This document shows positions 36,301-49,433 of a stretch of DNA of 64,000 nucleotides, piece after piece; position 1 is the stretch's first letter, and every line of letters begins with the position of its first letter. The stretch spans positions 21,849,472-21,913,471 of the forward strand of contig CM033108.1 of the NCBI GenBank assembly GCA_019321725.1. The letters run 5' to 3'. Origin of the DNA: Paulownia fortunei. Taxonomy: Eukaryota; Streptophyta; Magnoliopsida; Lamiales; Paulowniaceae. The position numbers were made by a program, and so were the translations under genes. The notes beneath the pieces are model-generated. The model ran no database searches. It was not told the origin of the DNA and was given only the letters and a program-made list of their open reading frames with translations.

Positions 36301-39300
36301 AAAACTCTCAACAACAATTACACTAGTACAAACTCTCTACATTGTCAATTCTCAGCATATGTCTTTCATTCTTGCCACTCTCAAATTCATTAAATTGATC
36401 CATACACCTTTTAAGTCATCCCAATTATCCCACACGTTTTCCATCATCAACGTAACAAAATCTTGTGATGTCAATTGTTGGATTGGGAGTATTATCCAAT
36501 CTAAGACTAAGAATAATTGACAATCTTTGAGATGAGTGCTGCAGATAGTTCACTAACCTCTCAAGATTATTAGTATCTTTGTTGACAAGAACTTCATCTC
36601 CGCTGCTTGTGTTGGTACTGCTTGTATCACTAGGAAACTGCCTCTGCATAGCACTTTGGGCTAGTCGAAACAAGCTATCTCGGATGCAAAGTCTTATTCG
36701 GAGTTCCAACTGTAAGAAAGTCAATATTGGCTGTTAGTTGTTCTAAATTATCACGAAAATGACCAGGAAAATATTACACCAGATACTAGGTTACTAACTT
36801 TAGCAATGGCATCTTGAAGCCTGTAGAGTACTGATTCCTCCACCGACCAATTATCAAAGGCCACGCTAATTGTATTGAAATCATCATGTTCAATGGGCGA
36901 GTTTGGGTCAAGGGAAGGAAAGATGCTAAGACTTTCATCAACTTCTACGTTCCCTCCTTCCATGTTAGAATGTTCAGCAACTGCAACCTGATTACCAAAC
37001 TGCTGCTGCTGTTTCTGAATTGCGAGTATTGCTCTCATTTGCTGCCGCCTCCTTAGCTTTTCAATTTTTTCCTTAGGTGTCATTGCTGGAGGCTTCACTG
37101 CAGCATCCACTGACTTCTTTAAAGAATTTGCATTACCAGGAGGAACTTCATAACCAGAGGACACAAGTTCACGGTTTCCATCTCCAGGATGCAACTGTGC
37201 CAAGACAGAAGTGGCAGGATAGTGATTCACCACATTCCCATACAAAGGAGATGCCATAAGTGGACCAGAAAAATGATTTTGTTGCAAAGACCCAGGCCTC
37301 TGAAGTTGCCTTTGCTGAGTGAGTACCAAAGTTGGGCATGGATGGACCATTGATGGCCCATATTGGCTGTTAACTTGTTGGAATGGGGTCCCAGATGAGG
37401 ACCATGTAAAGGATAAGTCCTGCAGCTGTCTGACTTCACTCTTTTTGTCCAAATTCTGACCCTTCAGCAATCTCTTCTGCCTGTTACCCTGAACACATGA
37501 AAACAACTAGAGCAACACTTTGATGTTCAAACTAAAAAATGGAAGAAATAAATCACGAAGCAAAATCAACGGTAAAACGTGGGTGCTTGTTTTGGTAACC
37601 AATGAGGATGGACCGGTGTTTGATTAGCATCCTCTCTCAAGGTTTCTTATATATGAATCAGTTTGCATTAGATTTTCTAAAATTTCTCACAATTTAATGC
37701 TTCTGCAATTGTCATATTAGCCAGACTTATTGAAGCCTATAGACTCCGTTTTCTGGTCATCTGTTTTTTAACGCGTGTTTTCAGATTCTTTCTTCCAAAG
37801 AAGATCTATGATAATTCTTATCTAAGTTGTAAAGGAAATAACATGCTGTAAAGTCAAATAATCAAATAGGATAAAAATTCAACCTAACAAACCTTTTCTC
37901 GTTGGATAGTACTAAATAAAACTGTATTATGTACTTAGCTGTTCAGCTATCAGAAAGGAAACACTCAGAAAAGAAATGGTTTCATGAAAGGATTGGCATA
38001 ATATGAGCAACATTGCATGGGTTACCTTAACATAAGCAAAATGATTTAAATGCATCAATAGATGTTATAAAATAGAAAATTGTCAATTAAATTTTTCACC
38101 TGCTCTTCTTCTTTCCAATAGATAGCAAAAGAAGGTTCACCATTTAAATTGCCAGTTGATTTCTAGTTTTCATACACAGGAGACGTTTTAAACACCATTG
38201 AGGCAGAAGCTAATGGTTGAGCGTAAACATACTTACACTACTGATGCTTATGAAGCATTGCATTTTCTCTAGAAAACCACATAGCTATTCTTCAGTGGAA
38301 GAAACAATGAATTTATTTAAGAGTGAAAAGTTCAACTGAAAGTATTCTTCTCTGCCTACTGAAATCAGAAATAACTGAATCTATGGTATAATTGTTAATT
38401 TTTTGTTGTTTTTGATAATATATACATAAATTCTCTTTCAAATAATAAAATGCCAGTGCTTTTTTCCTTTTTTCCTTCTTTTCGCTTTCAGTATCATCAT
38501 TTTCTTTCCTAAATGCTTAAATTACTTGAAGCTGAAAATATCAACTGAGATAGAGCTGTTTCAATAACAAACTTCAAAGTTGGTTGCGAAATGCTGTACA
38601 GATCTGGGTCACATACAATAGGAGATAGTAATCCAGGTAAAAGATGCAGCAGAGTTTGTGTCAAACAGCCAGTTTTGCTGAATAAGATTTTTCAAATGAT
38701 TGGAAAAATAGCAGTTTTATAATGTTACATGCGACCTATTGCAGAGAAGATTTTTTTTTTTTAAAAGTTCAGAAAACGGAAATAGAATACACACATTTTA
38801 AGCTACTTTTACCACAATTGGGTGAATTTGGCACATGAGGCAGAGGGCATATGATCTTTCCTTGTTTTTTCTCAATTCATATATAAGCAATTTGACACTA
38901 GGAAAATGTGGTTTACCCCTTGGAGAAACAATTGATATAACTTTTTTTCTTGGATGCTAAAACAACGAAAAGCTGAAGTCATTAAATATTATATAATTCC
39001 AGTACATTAAGCATGCAGTAATGGTTTAATCAGCTTAAAATATGACATAGAAGATTTTATTTTTCTTTTTAGTTCTATCGAGTAACTAAAATTGCATTTC
39101 GTTGAAGGTTCACACTACCTGAAGATGGATGTTATGGAACCAGATTTTGATGCAAACAAAAGGTGTTAAAGACAGAGATAGAAAATTTTCCTTTCTTTCT
39201 TTTCAGGGGGAGGGGCAAAAATAAGAAAGATGACCAGCTTCTCCAAACAGAGAAGGAAACCCTTTGTGAGCTATAACAGTTCCATTCTCCAGAAAAAGAG

Positions 39301-42300
39301 GAGGAGAAAATTACCTTGTCTGGAAATTCATTAAGGTTTGCAGCAGTTCCATCATCAAGTTGCTTGTGACATGCTTGGATCTTTCCACCCATCTCAAAAG
39401 TCTGAGCAAAGCGAGCAAAAGACTAAAAATGTATTGATAATATACTAACTAATGAGCACACATGCTGAGGACACTTGACAAGCTCTTGCAACCACAGCAA
39501 ACGAGAAAAGACTACTAAACAATATGGCATACTTAGTCCTCTGTACCTTCTCTGTCACTAATAGTTTACTTTTACCTCCAGAATGCTCAATATTATCTAT
39601 GCTTGCCTGTACATTCTTTGGAGCATGAGATGAGATCTCGTTCAATTTGTCATATTCGGAAATAAAGGACTGGCTGGGATCCAGCATGTAATGAGCTTTA
39701 ATCTCAGATCTATCTGATGAAGTCCTTAGTGGTCCGAGTGCCAAATCAGAAGAATCACCAGGCAAAGGAGTGGGACCTAGAGGGCTGCTAGTTACATCTT
39801 TGGAGGACGACCACAGCTCATCCGCATTACCAACACTCATATCTCCAAATATTGGGTCATTGTTGCTGCAAAATATCACTTGTGAGGATACTAAGTCAGA
39901 CGGACATAGTCAGGAAAAACTGTAATGTATGATACTAAACGTTAACGTAGCGGCAAAGTACTAATTACAGAAAAAGTTTCCTGTACATTATTATTAATGT
40001 GGCCTAGGTTATTGTTATATGGTCAATCATGTTGCAGGCTGTAGAGATAACCTAGAGGTGGTATTATGATGCTAATAAACGAACTAAATCAACAATAATA
40101 ATGCAAACTATGAGGAAAAAATAGTTAAAATTTTCTTTTCCGGTGATACAAGCATCCATCAAATACTGCAATAGTGATCCATCCATCTTCTGCGAGGATG
40201 GAATTTCTATGGTTTTATTTGGGTAAAAAATAGGTCCAAGTACCATATTCTCTTGAGGAGCTTACTAACATTACAATAGAAAAAATACACAAGGAGTAGG
40301 ATAGAAGACTAGCATACAACTGATGAGACAAACACATTCCATAGATAATAGGTGGATTAACTCTGTTCCATAGGCATGCGAATCAAACAAGAGTATTCAG
40401 TCAGTTAAGGGAATAGTGACGTGTTGCTGCTGAAACTATCAAGGAATTATATGCACCTAATCAATCGAAGCTAAAGAAGATGACCTATTTTCCACCTGTA
40501 TGTTTCCCAATCCTCTATACTAAATAAGAGCATCTCATCTAAAGAATAGATTATTGGGTACTTATCCTGGAATCTGCAAAGAGCATTCCTGTTGTTTTCT
40601 AACACCACAGACTTCCAATCGTGTTTTATTATGTATTGCATGGAAAGCAGATACAAACCAAGAGAAGGGTTTACTTCCCAGATATCTTGCCCGAGAGAAA
40701 ATTAGCTATTAATTACTTTTCTCAATAGCATCTTATACTTAAAAGGGTGTTCAAGACTGTATTTCTGGACACCACAATAACACAGCACACATCACTCTGA
40801 TATCGGCCTAATTGCCAACTCTCAGCTTACTAATTTGTAAATAAGCTACAAATAGTTATCATTCTGTTTGTGCAAGATTGCAAAACATAATTTTTATAAT
40901 AAAAATATGAATCTTCTTGGGAAATCCCATCTTGACCAATGATTTGCGTCAATATGTTCGTATGTAACATTTACTCTAGAACTTCCTTTAATACAACAAT
41001 CATGTTGTTGTATCTTAATGAAATAAAAGTTAGAAAAAATGCTTTGAAATCCATTCACATGAAAAGTCAAGAAATTACTCAATTTGGTATGGAAGGAATA
41101 AATGATAGAGGGAAACATGTTAGACCCAAGGTTTCACATTTGGTTTTGATGATAACAAAACATGGAATATCAAAATTGTTGAAAGATGTGTTCTCTTTTT
41201 TTAGGAAAATTGTTGCAATCCCAGATTATTTGGGATGTTGTCTTATTTTCTGTATTGTTTCCTATATTAAGTTTAGGTAGTTTCCTATTCTGCAGAGATT
41301 TTGGGCTCGTTTGTTTATGTTTTTAAACTCACATTCTCAATTTTATACTATTTCAAACACTAAAATCATGTTTGTTAAGCTTAGTCTCCCTGAAAATATC
41401 TCATTTCTCATTCTTATTTACCCACCAAAAATACTTCCCAAACCTATATTCCCAACTTTCAAACCTATATTCTTAATTTACAACCCTATATTGCATTAAT
41501 GGGACCCGCCACTACCAACTACATCTAATTATATATTATTTTTCTTCCAGCTACATCAATCCAATAAGACCCACTATTTACATATCAACCTAATAAATTA
41601 TCATATCTAAATTAAATATTGAAAATAAACCCCACCACTACCAACTATATCTAATTAATATATTTTTATTTTCAAATAATATCATTTTTAGGACCCGCCA
41701 TCTACATATCATCCTAATAAATTATTATATTTAAATTATGTATTCAAAATGGATCCTACCACTACCAACTTCTGATTTAATTATATACATAAATCATGAA
41801 AATGATTCCATAAAAAATTACCAAAACAAACACAATCTCTATTCTATCATTTTTTGTTCGTAGCAAAATATACAAAAATAAACCAAATATATTCTCATTT
41901 TCATACCTATAATTTTTCCATCAGAAATCATTTATTCAAACATATTATCAATTTTTACAAAAACCAATACAACCTCGTAAATTCGATTAGAAATGCTAGA
42001 AACTGAAAAATGAAAACATAACCAAACGAGTCTTTTGTTTCCTGATTTTTGCAAAGATTTTGTTTCCTTATTTTGCGGTCCCTTTCAATTGTAAATATTT
42101 GGGTATTCTACCTTAAGAATATACAATCAAATTTTCCTTCAAGTTGTGACATAATACCAGAGCCCTAGGTTCATCGATCTTAGACTAAGCAATTTTCTTG
42201 TTTCTCTTGATCTTCAACCTTCAACCCCCTTTGTATTATCACCCTTAAACCTGCAAAGTCATGGCAGACACAACCGAATCCAACAGCAAGGTGGAGGCAC

Positions 42301-45300
42301 CTTTGACGGGAAGCTATGTAACAGCTTCAAACGGGGAGTTACAGAATATTCAGGTGGCGTATTGGCTGGACGGAACAATTATTTAGATAGTCCCGATTGA
42401 TTCGCATTTTCTTGAAGGGAAAATGGACATTGACTCATTTACTCGGAACTGGACATGGTGAGAAGGATCCGAAATATGCAGCCTAGGATGAAAAAGATTT
42501 AGTGGTGATGTCATGGCTTTGGAATTCCATGTTGCCCGAAATAAATGACACGGTTATGTTGTTAAGAAATGCGAAAGAGATTTGGTATGCAAAACTCACG
42601 TATTCTAAGGTTGACAAAAACACCACTCATATATATGAGATCAAAATCAAACTGACAAAAACACCAATCAATCACTAAACAAGCCAACCTTTTACAAACA
42701 TTATGGCAAGAGATGGACTACTACCAAGTGAGGAATTAGCGTGTACAACTTTATTTCCTTATTTAGCTAGGAATTAATGCACTAAAATTAAGGTATTTGT
42801 TAAAATGATTGTATAGTAGTTGTTAGATTGATTGTATGGTTGGCTTTTCTTTTTCAATAGGCTAGTATCTTGTATAAATACTCTTGAGATATATGAAAGA
42901 ACTCATTCAATCGATCTTTCAATTTGGCACTAGCCGAAAGGCAAAAAAAATTTAGTTGCTGTCTTTATTCTTTTATATTGAAATTTTTTCTTACCAACCT
43001 ACCCTACACATGTCTGACAAAACTAAACTAATGTTTCTGGCAGCATGAAACCTTCCATCGTAACCATGCATGAAACTTCTTCACCAATCTAAATTATATT
43101 AGATGGTACTAATTATCGTGTTTGGTTTAAGATTTTGGAGATGCATATTGCTGAAAAAAGAAGGCTATATTACAGGGATGAAGGATGCACCTGCAGAGGA
43201 CAATCTGGAATATGATAAATGGGAGGCTGAAGATCAATTCTATGACTGACAATCTCATGTCACACTTTGTGCAATATAGATTGACTTAGGAGGTTTAGGA
43301 TGTAGCCAAGAGGAGTCATTTCGATGTCTTTGATTCTTCTTAAGTCTATGAATTGATGAAAAAGTCCTTTTAATTACGTTAAGGTGGTCAGCCTCTTGCA
43401 AATTTCTATAACGAGTTAAACTCAATATTTATGGAACTTGATTATCAATAGAAATGTGGCAGTCATCCCAAAATAAACTGGCAGTATCAATCTAGCGGCG
43501 TGGTCCAGAACAAGTCGTTGCTATCCATAAAGTTGGAAGGCCCAATGATATGATATGTGCAACTGATATCAAGAAAGAAAGAAAGCGTATTGCTGAGGAA
43601 CGGGTTTATTCTTGCGGGTCCTGATAACAAATTAGATCAAGTTAGTAATCGTGTTTTGGCTACCTCTCCTTTACCAAGTCTAGAGCCTGTTCATAAGCTA
43701 CATATGATGATAAACCTGTAGCAATGCAATAAATTATGTGTATTAGGAATCTTTACTAAAGAAATAATAAAGAAATTTCCCCCTCTATATTCTTTTTTCC
43801 CTTGAATTTATTGCCAACATTAATAGGAGGTTTTTTTCTATTCTCGGTAACAGTAGTATGAGGTTAATGTTTGTATATGTTCAAAAGAAAATATTTACTA
43901 CTAGTTTAAAAAAACTCATTTACTTTTACTTTCATCTAATTTGAATTTTATCAAATTATTCTTTGATGTGACATTTTTTCTGTTAGAAAAGAATGATGCA
44001 ACAAATTTGTTCTTATTGATATACTATTTTACTTATCTATATCAAATTGGCAGAAATCACCTATTGCTTCAAATAGAATTAGCTCAAGAAAATATATATT
44101 TAAGTAAATCTCAGAGAATTGGGTTTGTAATTATTTTTTAATTTCAATTAGTTTGGTCATAGAAAGTATAGAATGAGAATAACTTATCTTTGATCATGTT
44201 ATTTCCTTTATATTTTATTTTGTTCTGAAAAGATAAAGATACAAAAAAGAGAAGTAAGAAAACAGTAAGCAGAATGCAGAGAATCTATGTGGATGCAAGG
44301 TGGTGAAGATAAGAGGCATTGATTTGTTGGCATAAATTTATCTTTTCTTTCTTCACCAAAGAAAAAATAATTACTTTGATGTGGTATACAAAATGAATTT
44401 ATTATAGAAGTGGTAGCTTTTGTTCAAATTATGATTGTGGTAAATTATAGATTTAAGTAGTTTGAATAATCCAAATTTGATGTGCCCTTAATAATATCAA
44501 AAGCTCCTAATTCCCTTTTTCATAATTTCCCTAACAAATAATGCAACCGTAAGATGAAAGAAGTTTCTCATTATAGATTGCCTCTCCCTCTTTTCATTCT
44601 TTTCTTCACGTGATAGTTGGAACACATCATTTTAAATAAAATAATAACCAAGAAAGGCATTTCAAAATCTGTAGGTAGAGCATTTGAATTAACAATGATG
44701 GATAGACTGCACTCAGGCTGAAAGCTCAGCTTTAAGCATTTTAGATTATTATATTCAACTTTATTTTTCTACGTGCCAATGCACTACTGTCAAACCTAGC
44801 ATTGAAATCAAACACGGACCAATGCATACTCCTCTATGATAATAGGGACATTCTTATTCAAGCTAAATATTTAAAAAATCCCAAATGAGACTCAAGGATT
44901 ACTTAAGAGTCTGCCTGCTTCGTCTAAGGACTTGGAAATCATCTTCTTTAAAACTAAGGGTTAGTTTATTGTAACCCAAATTAATCACAATCTCCACACG
45001 TTTGGTGTAAAAGTTCTGTTCTAAGCCATTGTTGTTATCAAATCTTAGTGGATTAATTCTCTTTGCCAATTGACATTAGCTTCATTGAGCTGCACGGCTG
45101 CACTCATACAATACTGATTTGTTTTTTATATGCAATAATAATTCTTTTCCTATTCCATCATATCAAGTGGTTTGTCCTCATAAGCTGTTACATAAATCTT
45201 AGGTTAGTTATCTTGGCAACTGCCAATGACTATTAAGTACAAGATTGATAGATGTGGAAAGAAGAATGGATGTAGCCACTAAGGGATGGAAAGGCATGCT

Positions 45301-48061
45301 CAATTATGCCATAGTTTTGTAGAATGCACAGACAATGTGGAATGGAGGGAAGAAAGGATCAATATGTGAAGCATCCACTATGATAGTTCCTTCAAATTGC
45401 ATGTACTTGAGCAATGATCACTCTAACAACGAGGGAGTGGCAACCATCTTATCATATTGATCAATTCAAAACCTTGTCATACAGTTAGGTAACTTTAGAA
45501 TTTGCCTTGGAAATCTTAGACCTTAATATTCTGATTCTTTACCTAAAATATATTATCACCTTCACTAGTTAAAATGCTGTTGCTGTGTGGATGTAATAGT
45601 ACTTTGCTGAGACATGTCAAGGATTTTCTAACTCTAAAAGCTAAGTAAAATAGAAAGAAGAGAATGTAAATTGTGAATGTGTACTGATATCATTGCTAGA
45701 GGTCAAAGCAAGGAAAGGAGAAAGGGTTCAAGTCTTAAAAATTTAGACGGTAAGGAGCATGTGGGGAGAATGTTTAGACAAAGGGAAGAAAACGAGACAT
45801 CTTGGAATAATTAAATTGATATTGTTGGGGGTGGTAGACAAGAATCTGAACAACAAAGCATTCAAATTGTCAGTGCCATTCATTCTTATCATAAATGTCT
45901 GTAAGGACCATTTACTACCTATCAGATTGTAAATGGTGGTGAAGTCCTCAGGAGAAACAATGTGACAAGTGGTCAAAATAACTTAAATTTTCTTTAAGAT
46001 GCACGGCGGTATTGTGAGAATCTAGACAAATGATTGGTGAGTCCTATAAGTGAAGAATTTCATTTCTTTAGGTAGGCTGGTTGCGAATAACTATGAAGAT
46101 GTGCTGAAGGTGGTTTTCCATGCCTTTACAGGTGCAATTGTCATGAGGAAAGAGAAATATAGAGTGATCTGTATGCCGTGAACAATAACTAAGTAAATGT
46201 TCTAGCTTCATCTTCAAATTTTGAAATTGACACTACGAAGAGAAACATTATAGCTGTGGTATATGCCTTAAGGGCATATGAGCAAAGAAAGAGCAAAGTA
46301 GAGGGCATCCAATTTGTGGATAAAATTGGTACTTTCGCACTTTGAAGTTATAAAATTGTTTAATTAAACAAATGCCTTCCTTTTATTGAGATTTAAGAGC
46401 ACCACGTGACCGATATAGGAAATCAGATATGTTTACTTCAGTATTTTGAGATGTTAAAATAGTCCTTTTTGACTATTTGGATTTTAAGTGGCATCTGGAC
46501 TTTCAGGTTTGCTTGATTATGAAATTAAGGAGCAAGAATTTCTGTTATTTATATTTCTGTTTGAGATAACTTGGAAATTCATGAAAGTATGCAAAAGATT
46601 CAACAACTTCGCATGGACTACATCTAGGGCTTGATAGGTAGCCTTTTGAAATGCTTATTGGGGAAAGTATCTGGGTTCTGGACAGACATTAATCTCCAGT
46701 AACGCCATTTTCTCTTGACCTAATTTATCCTCACAATTCCTAAGTTGCTTAAATTCATTTTTCACGAAGTTCAATGTAGCTGGATGCTTTTCTCTCCCAT
46801 TTACTCCCAGTATGTTGTGTTGACTTTACTGATAACCACTTGGTGTGCATTTTCCATATTTGATGGTCTACCTTAACATAAGTATATCCATTTTTTTGTC
46901 ACAAGGTTGTGGCAGGTGATCTAATCCACTTTCATTATATCCAATTATTGGCTGACATAATGTTTTTTCTTCCACTTGATTTTTAGGCTTTCGCGTGAAG
47001 TCCCGGTACATGCTAGTGTACATGTGATGTTAAGTGTTAATAGCTATGGTCTTAATATGTATTCCATTTTCTCATTATACAGATATTATCCTTTGCAATC
47101 ATGGCATTGAACAGAAGCAGCTAATGGTAACTGAATTCCAGAAAGCAAGTCGTAAAAAGTTGTCTTTTCTTTATCCATTTTCTGAAAGGAACTGAAAAGC
47201 ACTCCTTCAGGAAAAGAAAGTATATTTTTTCTTTCAAGCGATTTCCTTGATTTTTTTTAATTGTTATTTTAGTGGGACTGTCCGATGGATCTTGACTATA
47301 AGATGAAGCTTTCAATTTGATTTTCTTCAGTATAGAAATTTAAGAGGACATGAATGCCACATGCAATGGTAGACCAACATGCCATCATATAATATCAAAC
47401 CAATAGAACTTGGATAAGGCTGAAAAATAAGGCTGAGAATATTGGTCCTTAATGAAACATAGAAAGAAAATTTTTTGAATTACCAAAATATCCTCTCCAG
47501 ATCATCGAAACTTCCAATATTTGCCCAGCCATAGTCAACAAAATCACCTTGTTCTCTGTCCTCTGGTGGATTCTGAAATATTTCAGAATCTTTATCGAAT
47601 TGAATTGTCTCATCTGCTGAAAGATAAAAAAGATCAGAACGTGCAATGTTTTCGCTAACAACAGAGAAAATGGCTGGAGCGAATGAAATTGATGCACCAC
47701 CTCTTAAAGAGCCAATTTTTGAGTTCTTTGTTGGATTGTTTGATGCAGCAGTTCCCATGGAATCCCGATCAGCTTTAGTAGCATCAGATAAGGATGGATC
47801 AAGTTGATCAGGCCATGACTCCAGAACAAATCCTGTTGCAGGGTCGCCATGGTCATACTTGGAATTGCTATCTAATTCAACTCCATGTTCAGATTTGATA
47901 GAAGGTGCCTTCTGTTCAACGGGGCTAACATTTGCAGTTTCCTGATTGTCCTTCTTAGTGGGATCTCCAAATAAAATGGGAGGTTTTTCCTCTTTTTGGT
48001 CTGGATATGGAACAATGTGATCATCACCTTCCCCAGCCTCATCCCATATAATATTTCTTAA
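33340..48061 (-). CDS. LNK2: LNK2-type clock coactivator (5' exon not found)
   Basis: LNK proteins are nuclear coactivators that work with RVE8/RVE4-type MYB factors to drive afternoon and evening clock genes. Six minus-strand exons join in frame: 48061-47484, 39865-39547, 39401-39315, 37488-36799, 36709-36558, 33697-33340, giving 727 codons and a stop. All junctions are GT-AG. Diagnostic parts are NIIWDEAGEGDDHIVPYP at the start, FVDYGWANIGSFDDLERIF at residues about 171-190, a Gln-rich segment near residue 480, and the conserved RLCIRDSLFRLAQSAMQR at about 565-582. ETDTNPIDRTVAHLLFHRPLE follows near 615-635. The first exon, expected to encode about eight residues with the initiator Met, was not located. 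Introns are large: 7.6 kb (39,866-47,483), 2.9 kb (33,698-36,557) and 1.8 kb (37,489-39,314). The gene order with SKIP5 matches Arabidopsis. Confidence 0.9.
34503..34600. repeat. G13 run paired with a C7 run in an LNK2 intron
   Basis: Thirteen consecutive G (34,503-34,515) are followed about 75 bp later by CCCCCACCCCCCC (34,588-34,600). The two could pair as a hairpin stem or each form unusual structures. They lie in the 33,698-36,557 intron. Confidence 0.7.
35540..36010 (+). repeat. LTR-like fragment in an LNK2 intron
   Basis: The segment has a promoter-like core (CAACTATAAATACCC, TATA box at 35,754-35,762), a pyrimidine-rich leader, then CTAACTTGACCGTCACAGTG. That last piece resembles the conserved R/U5 sequence (ACTTGAGCGTCGGAGTG) of a widespread plant LTR class. 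No matching second LTR or polyprotein is nearby, so it would be a solo or truncated LTR. Limits are approximate. Confidence 0.4.
41177..42165 (+). repeat. Copia LTR (element E) plus primer site, split by a MITE
   Basis: A short LTR runs from TGTTGAAAGATG (41,177) to TTGTGACA (42,151) and is followed by a primer-binding site TAATACCAGAGCCC (42,152-42,165). Without the 731-bp MITE inserted at 41,303 the LTR would be about 240 bp. Its inner sequence (TTAAGTTTAGG) and the ACCAGAGCCCTAGG after the boundary resemble element A at 49.5 kb, so E is a relative. It lies in the 7.6-kb intron of LNK2. Confidence 0.65.
41303..42033. mobile_element. Harbinger-like MITE nested in a copia LTR, 731 bp
   Basis: Left end GGGCTCGTTTGTTTATG and reverse-complemented right end AGACTCGTTTGGTTATG form terminal inverted repeats, flanked by TTT on both sides (41,300-41,302 and 42,034-42,036). 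The flanking T runs make the exact cut ambiguous by a base. The interior is AT-rich with CCACTACC and AAGACCCACTA motifs shared with the MITE at 11,369-11,992. No coding capacity. Confidence 0.75.
42261..42740 (+). pseudogene. Copia element E: gag remnant
   Basis: It starts at an ATG (MADTTESNSKVEAP) about 95 bp after the primer site. Across several frames it shows QVAYWLDGT, then LKGKWTLTHLLGTG, DLVVMSWLWNSMLPEI, AKEIW and LLQTLWQEMDYYQV, the usual copia gag order. It stops being recognisable near 42,740, where a second LTR begins. It is the same lineage as elements A and B and is inactive. Confidence 0.8.
42748..42931 (+). repeat. Probable 5' LTR of copia element F
   Basis: Sequence from about TGTACAACTTTATTTCC to ATCTTTCAA has a TATA-like CTTGTATAAATACTC at about 42,871. 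It is followed by TTTGGCACTAGCC, which looks like a decayed TTTGGTATCAGAGCC primer site. A different gag (43,009-43,700) follows. No partner LTR was found. Confidence 0.45.
43009..43700 (+). pseudogene. Copia element F: gag remnant
   Basis: Starting at an ATG (MSDKTKLMFLAA), the broken frames give LDGTNYRVWFKILEMHIAEK, EGYITGMKDAPAEDNLEYDKWEAEDQ, SHLMSHFVQY and, near 43,580, RIAEERVY followed by AGPDNKLDQVSNRVLATSPLPSL in shifted frames. This is a copia gag of a family different from A, B and E. The rest of the element is missing, and it lies in an LNK2 intron. Confidence 0.8.
43701..47483. other. Rest of the 7.6-kb LNK2 intron, nothing recognised
   Basis: No open frame here carries a domain I recognise on either strand, and no terminal repeats were paired. 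Some of it may be old transposon sequence beyond recognition. Confidence 0.4.
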
Positions 48062-48183
48062 CTGACATGTAACAGAAGAAAGTGAATCTTAAGAACTTGG
48101 GTAATCTGAGCTACAAGTAATTATGAATCGTGGGTAAACTCTTCTAGAAGGAAAGAGGGCAGAATGTAGTAAGACAACTGCGC

Positions 48184-48325
48184 GACAGTATTCACGTGAA
48201 TGATACCAAAACAAAGAAGAAGAAATGCTGGAGAAGAAGCAGAACATGAGAGCAGACAGTATTCACGTGAATGACAGCAAAACAAAGAAGAATAAATGCT
48301 TGAGAAGAAGCAGAACATGAGAGCA
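48184..48325. repeat. Two tandem 71-bp units, each with a palindromic G-box
   Basis: Copy 1 (48,184-48,254) and copy 2 (48,255-48,325) are nearly identical. Each contains ATTCACGTGAAT, a perfect 12-base palindrome with the CACGTG core (48,193-48,198 and 48,264-48,269). It lies 120-260 bp upstream of the first visible LNK2 coding exon, so it sits in the promoter, 5' untranslated region or first intron of LNK2. Confidence 0.9.
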
Positions 48326-49433
48326 GGAATTCAGTAATAAGAATTGAAACAATTATCTCCATCCATGAAACTCAAAATACATAAAATACATCATTAAGCT
48401 TAGAATATAAGTAATTAACAAGCAGAATAGCACCACAGGCAGGTATGTCAAACAGAAAAAACAATTAATAGATACACCTTCTACATTGCATTGCTCAAAC
48501 TTGCCATCACAAGTTGCACTGATAAACGAAATTATGGAAAGAAGGGGCAGATCAAAAACCATGCCAGCATAATAAACACCATCACAACTTGAGTCACCTA
48601 TGGCAGAATAAATCCGCCATTCCACACAAGCACCATAAAATCGGGAAAAGTTAACTGTCTACGAGGTTTAAGCTGTAGGTGGTGATAGGTCCTTTTAATC
48701 AACATATACACAGATCTCTGATTCATTTCTGGGATGAGGAAAAGAGGTAACTACTCAAGTTGTCTAGCAGTTCATTAGGCAAAGAATGGGGAATAAAGCC
48801 TCATATATGCATATTATATTAATATAATTCATGTGGACTGGACAATCTATTTAAGTAATATCACTAGCTCACTCCAGGTAAACGTTTCTCACCATTTTCG
48901 TAGCCTGAGAATCATCTTTAGGAAGTTCAAACTACACACTTATTCCTAGGAATATGTTTTTCGGTATAAACACAAATAAAAAAATAATCATGACGACATT
49001 TTGGGCATAACTAAAGCTGAATATAAGTTGGGCGAATTTACAGATCCCAGTAGGTTGCACATCATACTGAGATGGATCCACCTAGGTCTGCAATGTCCTT
49101 TATGCCGATAAAATATTTACTGGGCTATCAAGATCATTTTTTTGTCAACATTTTTACATTCCAGGAGTCTGAAACATGGAGGGGCTCTTGGAGGATTAGT
49201 AGAAGTTATATTGGGTCTCAAGTCTACATTTTGATCTTAAGTCTACTTTTTGATTTTCCTATTTCAAATGGTTCATAGAGATTGTTTACTTTATTGAGAA
49301 GGAATTAAAGTAAATTTCTTTATCTATTTACTTGAATATATACTTGGAGGTATTTTAAGGAATATCCTACTGGAGATTTTGTTGAGGAAATATTGCTAGT
49401 GTCATTTTGCATGTGAATATTTATATTCCAGGG
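48326..49433. other. Region upstream of LNK2 exon, no start exon seen
   Basis: I searched the minus strand here for a short exon encoding the expected MFDWND-like start and found none. Open frames such as 48,625-48,353 (minus) have no recognisable domain. Confidence 0.4.

Noticed and set aside
48353..48625. Minus-strand ORF as the LNK2 first exon
   Set aside because: It shows no similarity to the expected start segment and no suitable splice donor leading to 48,061.
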